Source of the DNA: Streptomyces sp. MNU76
GTDB taxonomy: Bacteria > Actinomycetota > Actinomycetes > Streptomycetales > Streptomycetaceae
NCBI RefSeq assembly: GCF_020982545.1
Contig: NZ_JAJKLK010000021.1
Span: 407,587-471,586 of the forward strand
Length of the DNA stretch: 64,000 nt
Reading direction: 5' to 3'
Positions 40,702 to 49,179 of this stretch are shown here, one piece after another (the stretch's first letter is position 1; each line of letters begins with the position of its first letter). The notes under the pieces were generated by a model. The model was not told the DNA's origin and made no database searches. It worked only from the letters and a program-made list of their open reading frames with translations. A program made the translations under genes and the position numbers.

Positions 40702-41826
40702 TCAGACGTAGCGTTCCAGGATGGAGGACTCCGCCAGGCGGGACAGTCCCTCGCGGACGCTGCGGGCGCGGGCCTCGCCCACGCCGTCGACCGTCTGGAG
40801 GTCGTCGACGCTGGCGGCGAGCAGCTTCTGGAGGCCGCCGAAGTGCTCCACCAGGCGGTCGATGATGGCGCCGGGCAGGCGCGGGACCTTGGCGAGGAGG
40901 CGGAAGCCGCGCGGGGAGACGGCCGAGTCCATGCCCTCGGGGGAGCCGGTGTAGCCGAGGGCGCGGGCGACCGTGGGGAGTTCGAGGAGCTCGGCGTGGG
41001 TGAGGGCGTCGAGTTCGTGGAGGGCCTCGTCCACCGTGCGGGAGCGCTTCGCGGTGGGCTCGGGGACGTAGTCCCTGACCACCAGTTCGCGCTCCGGTTC
41101 GACGCCCGCGATCAGTTCGTCGAGCTGGAGGGCCAGAAGACGGCCGTCTGTGCCCAGTTCGACCACGTATTCGGCGATTTCGGTGGCGATACGGCGGACC
41201 ATCTCCAGTCGCTGGGCGACCGCCGAGACGTCCCGGACCGTCACCAGGTCCTCGATCTCCAGCGCGGAGAGAGTGCCCGCCACCTCGTCCAGGCGGAGCT
41301 TGTAGCGCTCCAGGGTCGCCAGGGCCTGGTTCGCCCGGGACAGGATCGCCGCCGAGTCCTCCAGGACGCGGCGCTGCCCGTCGACGTAGAGCGCGATGAG
41401 GCGCATCGACTGGGAGACCGAGACGACGGGGAAGCCCACCTGCTTGCTGACGCGGTCGGCCGTACGGTGGCGGGTGCCGGTCTCCTCGGTCGGGATCATC
41501 GGGTCGGGGACCAGCTGGACACCCGCCCGGAGGATCTTGGACAGGTCCGAGGACAGCACGATGCCGCCGTCGAGCTTGCACAGCTCACGCAGGCGCGTGG
41601 CCGTGAACTCGACATCCAGGACGAAACCACCGGTACACATCGGCTCGACGGTCTTGTCGAAGCCGAGCACGATGAGTCCGCCGGTATTGCCGCGGAGAAT
41701 CCGTTCAAGCCCGTCGCGCAGGGCCGTGCCTGGGGCCACGGCGCTCAGTGAGGCGCGCATCAGGCCATCGGCACCGGAGCTCCCACCGGACTTTCCGGGA
41801 GCTGCTGCCCGGTCGTTGGCTGCCAC
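40702..41826 (-). CDS. disA: DNA integrity scanning protein / diadenylate cyclase DisA
   Basis: The 374-residue enzyme makes c-di-AMP from two ATP and scans DNA. The DAC domain carries LDGGIVLSSD (DGG where many homologues have DGA) and the RHR motif GTRHRTADRVS. A central helical linker follows, then a C-terminal helix-hairpin-helix domain (LLAASVDDLQTVDGVGEARARSV; key part TVDGVGEARA). The GTG at 41826 has GGAGGAG upstream. It lies 81 bases downstream of radA on the same strand; RadA restrains DisA in Bacillus, so the pairing is meaningful. Confidence 0.95.
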   Translation of the reverse strand: MAANDRAAAPGKSGGSSGADGLMRASLSAVAPGTALRDGLERILRGNTGGLIVLGFDKTVEPMCTGGFVLDVEFTATRLRELCKLDGGIVLSSDLSKILRAGVQLVPDPMIPTEETGTRHRTADRVSKQVGFPVVSVSQSMRLIALYVDGQRRVLEDSAAILSRANQALATLERYKLRLDEVAGTLSALEIEDLVTVRDVSAVAQRLEMVRRIATEIAEYVVELGTDGRLLALQLDELIAGVEPERELVVRDYVPEPTAKRSRTVDEALHELDALTHAELLELPTVARALGYTGSPEGMDSAVSPRGFRLLAKVPRLPGAIIDRLVEHFGGLQKLLAASVDDLQTVDGVGEARARSVREGLSRLAESSILERYV

Positions 41827-41907
41827 TGCACTCCTCCGGTCGCAGGTTCTGGGGCGCTCCCGTTTCGCACTCGTGGTTCGTACGGACGGGCGAGACCTGG
41901 GCAAAGT

Positions 41908-43317
41908 CTACCGGCGGTCCTCCGCGTCCCGTGGGGCCTCTCGCCGACGCGATCGGGGCAGTACCCGGAGCGCGTCCCCCATGTCGGCCACTTCCAGGAC
42001 CTTCATACCGGGAGGAACCTTGCCGGGATCGGACGGAACGAGCGCGTGCGTGAAGCCGAGGCGGTGTGCTTCGGCCAGGCGGCGCTGCACCCCGGTGACC
42101 CGTCTGACCTCGCCCGCGAGACCCACCTCGCCGATCGCCACCAGGTTCTTGGGCAGGGGGGTGTCGCTCGCCGCGGAGGCCAGCGCCAGGGCGATCGCGA
42201 GGTCCGCGGCGGGCTCCGACAGCTTCACGCCGCCGACCGTCGCCGAGTAGATGTCCCGCTTGCCGAGGGCGCTGATGCGGCCGCGCTGCTCCAGGACCGC
42301 GAGCATCATCGAGACCCGGGAGGTCTCCAGGCCGGACGTGGTCCGGCGGGGGGAGGGGAGCTGCGAGTCGACTGTGAGCGACTGCACTTCCGCGACCAGG
42401 GGGCGGCGGCCCTCCAGCGTGACCGTCAGGCAGGTGCCGGGGACGGGTTCGTCGCGGCGGGTGAGGAAGAGGCCGCTGGGGTCGGTCAGGCCGGTGATGC
42501 CCTCGTCGTGCAGCTCGAAGCAGCCGACCTCGTCCGTGGCGCCGTAGCGGTTCTTGACGCCGCGGACCAGGCGGAGGCGGGCGTGCCGGTCGCCCTCGAA
42601 GTGCAGGACGACATCGACAAGGTGCTCAAGGAGGCGGGGGCCCGCGATGGCGCCGTCCTTGGTGACGTGGCCCACGAGGAGCGTCGACATGCCGCGATCC
42701 TTGGAGGCGCGGATCAGTGCGCCGGCGACCTCGCGGACCTGGGCCATGCCGCCGGGGGCGCCGTCGATCTCCGGCGAGGCGACGGTCTGGACCGAGTCGA
42801 GGATCAGCAGGGACGGCTTGACCGCGTCCAAGTGGCCGAGGACGGCGGCGAGGTCGGTCTCGGCGGCGAGGTAGAGGTGGTCGTGCAGGGCGTTGATGCG
42901 GTCGGCGCGGAGGCGGACCTGGCTGGCGGACTCCTCGCCCGTGACGTACAGGGTGGGGTGCTCGGCGCTCGCGGACTTGGCGGCGGCGTCGAGGAGGAGG
43001 GTGGACTTGCCGACGCCGGGTTCTCCCGCGAGGAGGACGACGGCGCCGGGGACGAGGCCGCCGCCGAGGACGCGGTCGAGCTCGGGGACGCCGGTGGAGC
43101 GGGCGGTGGCCTGGCGGCCGTCGACCTGGGCGATGGGGACGGCGGAGGTGGTGACGCGGCCGGGGGACGTCGTGCGGACGGCCGGGGTGCCGTACTCCTC
43201 GACCGTGCCCCAGGCCTGGCATTCGGGGCAGCGGCCCAGCCACTTGGCCGTCTGCCAGCCGCATTCCGTGCAGCGGTAGGACGGGCGGTCCTTCGTGGTC
43301 TTCGTACGGGCAGCCAT
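41908..43317 (-). CDS. radA: DNA repair protein RadA (Sms)
   Basis: The 469-residue RecA-like helicase acts in recombination. It has an N-terminal C4 zinc finger (CTECG...CPEC), Walker A GEPGVGKST, Walker B LLILDSVQT, and KNRYG where the RadA motif is usually KNRFG. The C-terminal Lon-protease-like domain is complete (TVGGVKLSEPAADLAIALALASAA; key part GGVKLSEPAADLA). The ATG at 43317 begins the zinc finger directly. It is first in the leftward radA-disA unit. Confidence 0.95.
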   Translation of the reverse strand: MAARTKTTKDRPSYRCTECGWQTAKWLGRCPECQAWGTVEEYGTPAVRTTSPGRVTTSAVPIAQVDGRQATARSTGVPELDRVLGGGLVPGAVVLLAGEPGVGKSTLLLDAAAKSASAEHPTLYVTGEESASQVRLRADRINALHDHLYLAAETDLAAVLGHLDAVKPSLLILDSVQTVASPEIDGAPGGMAQVREVAGALIRASKDRGMSTLLVGHVTKDGAIAGPRLLEHLVDVVLHFEGDRHARLRLVRGVKNRYGATDEVGCFELHDEGITGLTDPSGLFLTRRDEPVPGTCLTVTLEGRRPLVAEVQSLTVDSQLPSPRRTTSGLETSRVSMMLAVLEQRGRISALGKRDIYSATVGGVKLSEPAADLAIALALASAASDTPLPKNLVAIGEVGLAGEVRRVTGVQRRLAEAHRLGFTHALVPSDPGKVPPGMKVLEVADMGDALRVLPRSRRREAPRDAEDRR

Positions 43318-43592
43318 GGACGAACCGTAACGGAGGGCACTGACAGTCTTCGACGGTCGGCCGGACGGGGGCGTGGGGAGGGCCTTGGGAGGGGCTGCGG
43401 TGGGGTTCGGGGGCGGCTTGGGTGGGCGGGGCCGTGCCGGTGCGTAGAGCCCGTCGTGTGTTGCCCTACTGCTCGGGGGCAAGGGCGAGCCGTTCTCCGG
43501 GCCCGCTGTGAGCGGGACGGGCTGCTGCGCACCGGCACGGCCCCTTCCGCGCGTTCGCGGCCGGTTCGCCGTCTCGGCGAATCCTCGGTTCG

Positions 43593-44987
43593 CTACGGGC
43601 GGCGGCCGATGGTCAGTTGGGCCGGGGTGTACGGGATGTAGGCCGCGCCGTCGAGGTCGAGGGCGGTCGCCGCCGACTGGAGGGCGGCCGGGGTGGCCGA
43701 GGCGCCCCAGCGGCCGGTGTCCAGGCGGGACTCCAGGGCGTGCAGGGCGGCCACCGTCTCGGCGGTGGTGAAGGCGCAGTGGCCCTGGCGTTCGACGTAG
43801 GCCTGGCGGAGCTGCGCGGCGTCGCCGGAGGCGCGGACCCGGGTGGCGAAGCGGGACTCCTGCTCGACGGGGACGAGGTCGTCGGCGGTGGTGTGGATGT
43901 CGAGAAGGGGGACGGCGAGGCCCTGGCCGGCGGAGGACGTGCGGAGGCCTGCGGCGACGGCGTCCGGGTCGGCGGTGATGTTCGCGTTGGTGGTCAGGTC
44001 GCGCAGATCGGCGCGCAGGTCGAGGCCGGCCTTCTTGTAGAGGGCCTTGACCAGGGGTGCGTGCTGGGAGCCCGCGAGCACGCGCGCGTAGTCGACGCCC
44101 TTGTTCCCGGAGTTGTTGCCGCCGAGGGCCTTCTCGACGTGGAAGCGGGCGGGCTCGACGCGATTGAGGACGCCCTGGGCCAGCCACGCGTACTGCTGGG
44201 CCTGCTGTTCGTCCCGGTCGCCGGCGGCGGGGCGGTCCTTGCCGGGCGCCCAGGCGGGCAGGTTGAGGTAGGCGGCGGCGAGGGCGATCCGGGCGCGTCC
44301 CTGCGGGGTCTTCTGGGCGGCGACGACGGCGTCGGTGAGCTGCCGGCCGGTGGTGGCGCCCTCCGCCTCGGAGGCGAAGTCCACCAGCTTCACGGGAGTG
44401 TCGGGGAGCAGGAGCCGGGCGATCGTGTACTCGGCGTCGAGCTGGTAGGTGTGCAGGTCGTTGGCTCCTGCCACGAGACCGCACAGGCCCAGCGCGCCGT
44501 CGATCCCGCCCGCGCCGGAGCGGGCCAGCCGGGCGTTGACCAGCCCGCCCATGGACTGGCCGATGGAGAGCGTGCGCGTGGGTTCGCCGATCCTCTCGGT
44601 GACCGCCGCGACGGTGGCGACCTGGTCGCGCTCCGCGCTCTCCAGGGCCCAGAGGGTCTCGCTGACGTCGTAGGAGGAGCCGGTGAGGGCGTAGCCCTCT
44701 TCGAGGAGGCGGAGGCGTACGGCCTCGCGGGGGGCGTTCTGGGGCACCGTCACGCCGAAGCCGTGACTGAAGACGATCAGAGTGCCGTTCCAGTTCTCGG
44801 GGACGTCCGCTATCCAGGCGGCGCCGTCGGGGAGGGTGCCGGTGAGGCGTTCGACGGCGGGCGCGGCGCTCCGGGGGGCGGCGGCGGAGACGGAGGCGCC
44901 GGTCAGGGAGAGGACCACGGTCGCGGCCAGGGCGGCGAGGGCGCGGCGGGTGGAGCGGCGGGTGGAGCGTCGGGTGCGTACGGCCAT
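43593..44987 (-). CDS. Secreted alpha/beta-hydrolase-type protein
   Basis: The 464-residue protein has an Arg-rich signal peptide (RRSTRRSTRRALAALAATVV) ending near SAAAPRSAA. An alpha/beta-hydrolase fold follows: oxyanion-side VFSHGFG, nucleophile elbow GQSMGG with Ser145, an acidic residue in DIHTTADDLVP, and His in RQGHCAF. The arrangement suits an esterase or lipase; the substrate is unknown. The ATG at 44987 has AGGAG upstream. Confidence 0.8.
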   Translation of the reverse strand: MAVRTRRSTRRSTRRALAALAATVVLSLTGASVSAAAPRSAAPAVERLTGTLPDGAAWIADVPENWNGTLIVFSHGFGVTVPQNAPREAVRLRLLEEGYALTGSSYDVSETLWALESAERDQVATVAAVTERIGEPTRTLSIGQSMGGLVNARLARSGAGGIDGALGLCGLVAGANDLHTYQLDAEYTIARLLLPDTPVKLVDFASEAEGATTGRQLTDAVVAAQKTPQGRARIALAAAYLNLPAWAPGKDRPAAGDRDEQQAQQYAWLAQGVLNRVEPARFHVEKALGGNNSGNKGVDYARVLAGSQHAPLVKALYKKAGLDLRADLRDLTTNANITADPDAVAAGLRTSSAGQGLAVPLLDIHTTADDLVPVEQESRFATRVRASGDAAQLRQAYVERQGHCAFTTAETVAALHALESRLDTGRWGASATPAALQSAATALDLDGAAYIPYTPAQLTIGRRP

Positions 44988-45236
44988 GGGGTGGGGCTCC
45001 TGTCGACGCGGAGGTGGGGACGTTGCTCGCTCTTACTGGGCAGTAACTCGGTTCCCGAGAGGAAGGTAGGGCTAATTTCTAGTGACAGTCAATTAAGTGC
45101 ACAACATTTGGCCAAGCTCCGTGTGCGCCGCGGAATGCGGGATTCCTGTCCCCTTATGAGGGATCGTTTCACCCGTACGGAGTAAATGTGCTCAAGGGGC
45201 GAGAAGGTGCTGGTTCCGGGCGCCTACCGTCCATGA

Positions 45237-47052
45237 ATGATGAGCATCAGTCCGGAAACCTCGACCCGCACCACCGGCGCACACCGGGCGCACCGTGAGG
45301 CGCGCGATCGGGCCGCGGCGCGCGCGGTGGCGCAGCACCCGTCGACGCGCTACGAGCCGTACCTGGACGGCCTGTTCACCTACTGCATGTCCGTGCTGTG
45401 CGACCGTGACGCGGCCACCGCGGCGCTCGCCGACGTGCTCGCGCTCGCCGAGCGGCGCCGGGGGCCGGACACCGCCGACGACCGCCGTGCCCGGCTGTAC
45501 GCACTGGCCCGCTGGGCATGTCTGCGCAAGCTCGCCGAGGTACGGCAGAAGCGGCCGGCCGCGCATGCCTCCACGCGCACACCGGGGCACGGCGGTGGGA
45601 CCGACAACACGCATCCCGACAAGGGCCGCTCGGAGAAAGGGCGCTCGGAGAAAGGGCGCTCGGAGAAAGAGCGTCCGGACAAGGGGCGCTCGGGGAAGGC
45701 GGGCGCCGTCGAGAGCGCCGCCGTCCGGGCCGTCGCGCTCTCCGAGGACGAGGAGCGGCAGCGACGGCGTGAACTCGCCCTGCTCGCCTGGCCCGAGGCC
45801 GCCGGCACCACGCCCGAGCAGCGCGAGGCCCTGGAGTTGGCCGTACGGCATCAGCTCACCGCCCACGAGGTCGCCGCCGTGTTGGGCATGGACCCGACCG
45901 CCGCGCGGGAGCTGCTCGCCTCCGCCGCCTGCGAGGTGGAGCGCACCCGTGCCGCCCTCGCGGTCGTCGAGACCCGCGCCTGTCCGAGCGTCGCCCGGCT
46001 GACCGGAGACCATCAGCTCGTCCTGGGCGCCACCCTGCGCCGCGAACTCGTCCGGCACGTCGACGACTGCCCCGTCTGCCGGCGCGCCGCCGAGCGCGCC
46101 GTCCCCGGCCGCTGGCCCGGCACCACGGTCACGCCCGCCGCGCTGCCGGTGCTCGAAGCGCCGCGTGCCGCCCTGGGGCCCGCGATGGCCCACCTCACGC
46201 GCGCACGTGGCGGCGCCCCGCGCTTCGACCGGCGTGGCTTCCCCATGGACCCGAGGGACCGTGCGGCCCGGCGGGAGCGGCTGCGCGCGCGGGCCGTGAC
46301 CACCACCGTCGTCGCCACCGTGGTCGCGGCGCCCGTCTTCGCGCTCTGGGCCGCCTATCGGGGCGCCCCTCTCATCGGCGAGGGCGGCGACGGCCGTTCG
46401 GTCAGCGCGGGCGAGGAGCAGGGCGACGGCGACGGCACCGTCGGCGACGGCAGCGGCGACGCCTACCAGACCGCCGGCAACGCCCGGAACAGGTCCGACG
46501 CCCGCCACGGCCGAGGCAAGCACGCGTCGGACGACGTGTCCGTGGAGGTCACCCAGGGCAAGGGGCGGGGCGCGCTCTCCATCACCGCCGCGAACGACGG
46601 CGACACCACCCTCATCACCCTCGAAGCGACCGGGGACGCACCCGTCCGCTGGTCCGCCCGCACCGGCGCCGACTGGCTCTACCTCAGCCAGTCCTCCGGC
46701 ACCCTGAAACCCGGCGAGTCTGTGACGATCAAGGTGTACGTCGACCAGCTGAGCGAGCCCTCCGGGTACTGGACCGCGCGGGTGAACCTGGCTCCGGCGG
46801 ACGCCGTGGTGACGATCGAGGGCTACGGTCCGGCGCCGACACCGCCGGTCGACCCCGGCCCACCGCGCCCGTCCCGGACCCGGGCCCCCGAGGCCCACCG
46901 CCCCACCGCCGACCGCCGACCCGGACCCCACGCCGACCGGCCCGGCCCAGCCGGATCCCACGCCGACCCCGACCGACCCGGCCCCCACGGACCCGGGCGA
47001 CCCCACGACACCACCGGGCGACGGAGGCGGCGACCCGCCACCGGGGCCGTAG
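45237..47052 (+). CDS. Sigma-like / zinc-motif / TM / BACON-domain membrane protein (3' frameshift)
   Basis: In order: a sigma-region-2-like helical part (residues 41-103; YLDGLFTYCMSVLCDRDAATAAL), a KGRSE tandem repeat (129-154), a sigma-region-4-like helix-turn-helix (190-245; LTAHEVAAVLGMDPTAARELL), and a zinc motif HVDDCPVC (His274, Cys278, Cys281) as in zinc anti-sigma factors. A TM helix (353-374) and one extracytoplasmic BACON beta-domain (about 430-535; VRWSARTGADWLYLSQSSGTL) follow. After about 46865 the frame runs on to 47294 through the convergent gene. Another frame gives a Pro/Thr-rich tail (PTPTPTDPAPTDPGDP) and a TAG at 47050-47052, so an indel is inferred. Function unknown; a membrane-tethered regulator is a guess. 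Confidence 0.7.
45621..45695. repeat. 15-bp tandem repeat coding KGRSE
   Basis: Five units of AAAGGGCGCTCGGAG with point changes, in frame, encode five charged pentapeptides in the linker between the sigma-like halves. Confidence 0.85.
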
Positions 47053-47077
47053 ACCGGCGGGGGCGCCGCCAACCCGC

Positions 47078-47989
47078 TCACCGGCCCGCAGGCTCCGCAG
47101 GAGCAGTCGGATCCGCCGGGTGCGGTGCCACCAGGGGCAGGCGGGACGCCAGCCGCTGTTCGCACAGCTCGACCAGGCGGTCGTACCCCTCCTTGCCCAT
47201 CAGCTCGATCAACTCCGGGCGGTACGAGACAAACACCGGGTCGCCCGCGCCGTGCGCCGAGGTCGCCGAGGTGCACCACCAGTGCAGGTCGTGACCGCCC
47301 GGGCCCCAGCCGCGACGGTCGTACTCGCCGATCGACACCTGGAGCACCCGTGTGTCGTCGGGCCGGTCGATCCAGTCGTACGTGCGGCGGATCGGCAACT
47401 GCCAGCAGACGTCCGGCTTCGTCTCCAGCGGCTCGCGCCCCTCCTGGAGCGCCAGGATGTGCAGCGAGCAGCCCGCACCCCCGGCGAAGCCCGGGCGGTT
47501 CTGGAAGATGCACGACCCCTTGTACGGGCGGGTCTGACGGTCGCCGTCCTCGTCCTTCGAGACCCAGCCCGTCTCCGTGCCCACATCGTGGAACTGCCAG
47601 ATTTCCGGAGTGAGCCTCGCCACATGTTCGGCGACACGCTTCTCGTCGTCCTCGTCCGAGAAGTGGGCACCCAGGGTGCAGCACCCGTCGGCCGCGCGGC
47701 CCGCCTGGATGCCCTGGCAGCCGCTGCCGAAGACGCAGTTCCAGCGAGAGGTCAGCCATGTCAGATCGCAGCGGAAGACCTGCTCGTCGTCCGCCGGATC
47801 AGGGAACTCCACCCACGCGCGCGCGAAATCGAGCCCCTTCTCGTCCGGTGCGGTGGACTCCGCCGAGCCCTTCGTCGACTTCGGTGGTCTGGTCGCCGCC
47901 TTCGCCCGCGAAGAGCCGCCGGCCGCAGCCGTCCCCGACGCCGCTCCCGCTGCCGACTTGTCGGCCTTTGCCTTTTTCGTCTTTGGCAC
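47078..47989 (-). CDS. Cysteine-rich conserved actinobacterial protein
   Basis: The 303-residue protein has a Lys/Ala-rich N-terminal tail (PKTKKAKADKSAAG) and then a domain with many Cys: NCVFGSGCQG, DGCCTLGAHF, GSCIFQ, GCSLH, DVCWQLP and WWCTS. The C-x5-C...CC pattern recalls YkgJ-like metal-chelating families, but I cannot name it firmly. The GTG at 47989 removes a weak 44-residue extension. It is convergent with the BACON gene (25-base gap) and divergent from the phosphatase gene. Function unknown. Confidence 0.7.
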   Translation of the reverse strand: MPKTKKAKADKSAAGAASGTAAAGGSSRAKAATRPPKSTKGSAESTAPDEKGLDFARAWVEFPDPADDEQVFRCDLTWLTSRWNCVFGSGCQGIQAGRAADGCCTLGAHFSDEDDEKRVAEHVARLTPEIWQFHDVGTETGWVSKDEDGDRQTRPYKGSCIFQNRPGFAGGAGCSLHILALQEGREPLETKPDVCWQLPIRRTYDWIDRPDDTRVLQVSIGEYDRRGWGPGGHDLHWWCTSATSAHGAGDPVFVSYRPELIELMGKEGYDRLVELCEQRLASRLPLVAPHPADPTAPAEPAGR

Positions 47990-48060
47990 CCGTCCAGGGT
48001 ACGGCGCCCGAAGCCGCATCGAGGACGGCGCACGCCTCCGCTGGCAGTAGCGTTCCGCCC

Positions 48061-48990
48061 ATGAGACTCGGTGTCCTCGACGTGGGATCGAACACGGTGC
48101 ATCTGCTGGTGGTGGACGCACACCCGGGCGCGCGCCCCCTGCCCGCGCACTCGCACAAGGTGGAACTGCGCCTTGCCCAACTCCTCGACGAGGCCGGGGC
48201 CATCGACCCCGAAGGGGTCGACAAACTCATAGCCGTCGTCCACGAGGCGCTCCAGGCCGCCGAGGACAAGGGAGTCGAGGAGCTGCTCCCGTTCGCCACG
48301 TCGGCTGTGCGTGAGGCCAGCAACGCCGACGACGTCCTCACCCGTGTCAAGGACGAGACCGGCGTGGAGCTCCAGGTCCTCACCGGCGCCGAGGAGGCCC
48401 GGCTGACCTTCCTCGCCGTCCGCCGGTGGTTCGGCTGGTCGGCCGGCAAGCTCCTCGTCCTCGACATCGGCGGCGGCTCGCTGGAGATCGCCTACGGCAT
48501 AGACGAGGAGCCCGACGCCGCCGCCTCGCTGCCCCTGGGGCCGGCCGCCTCACCGCCGGCTGGCTCCCCGGGACCCGCCCACCCCGACGACATCCGGTCC
48601 CTGCGCCGTCATGTCCGGGCCCAGATCGCCCGTACGGTCGGGGAGTTCAGCCGCTTCGGGGCCCCCGACCACGTCGTCGCCACGTCCAAGACCTTCAAGC
48701 AGCTCGCCCGTATCGGCGGCGCCGCCCGCTCCGCCGAGGGCCTCTACGTCCAGCGCGACCTCAAGCGCGAGGCGTTGGAGTCCTGGGTTCCCAAGCTCGC
48801 CGGTATGACCACCGCGCAACGAGCCGCCCTGCCCGGCGTGTCCGAGGGGCGGGCCAACCAGCTCCTCGCGGGGGCGTTGGTGGCGGAGGCCGCGATGGAT
48901 CTGTTCGAGGTGGAGACGCTGGAGATCTGTCCCTGGGCGCTTCGGGAGGGTGTGATCCTGCGGCGGTTGGATCACATGGGGACGGCGTAG
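48061..48990 (+). CDS. Ppx/GppA family phosphatase
   Basis: The 309-residue ASKHA-fold protein hydrolyses polyphosphate or (p)ppGpp. Motifs: MRLGVLDVGSNTVHLLVVD (phosphate 1), AEEARLTFLAVRRWFG, and VLDIGGGSLEIAYG (phosphate 2). Residues about 160-178 read PAASPPAGSPGPAHP where the family has a GAGRLTAGWLPG-like stretch. Adding back three bases in G/C runs between 48537 and 48580 restores that stretch without changing the overall frame. Exopolyphosphatase versus GppA activity cannot be decided. Confidence 0.85.
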   Translation: MRLGVLDVGSNTVHLLVVDAHPGARPLPAHSHKVELRLAQLLDEAGAIDPEGVDKLIAVVHEALQAAEDKGVEELLPFATSAVREASNADDVLTRVKDETGVELQVLTGAEEARLTFLAVRRWFGWSAGKLLVLDIGGGSLEIAYGIDEEPDAAASLPLGPAASPPAGSPGPAHPDDIRSLRRHVRAQIARTVGEFSRFGAPDHVVATSKTFKQLARIGGAARSAEGLYVQRDLKREALESWVPKLAGMTTAQRAALPGVSEGRANQLLAGALVAEAAMDLFEVETLEICPWALREGVILRRLDHMGTA

Positions 48991-49028
48991 GGGAGGCAGG
49001 ACTGGTTTGTGGGCGGGTGCGGGTCCGG

Positions 49029-49065
49029 TGGGGCTTCTCGCGCGGTTCCCCGCGCCCCTGAAGAG
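49029..49065 (+). repeat. Dispersed intergenic hairpin repeat, copy 9
   Basis: GGGGCTTCTCGCGCGGTTCC, then CCGCGCCCCTGAAGAGC, preceded by the GGGCGGGTGCGGGTCCG flank, between the phosphatase and isomerase genes. Confidence 0.88.
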
Positions 49066-49179
49066 CCGGGATCGAGCTAATCCACCCTCGTACGCACGCC
49101 CCGGCAAGCAGCTGGCAACCCCGGCCGACAACCAGCCCCAGGCCCACACGAGCAAACCCACCCCGTTAGGCTGTGCCGC

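Noticed and set aside
47053..47294. Extension of the BACON protein to 47294
   Set aside because: It would overlap the convergent Cys-rich gene by over 200 bases and is low-complexity; the correct tail stops at 47052 in another frame.
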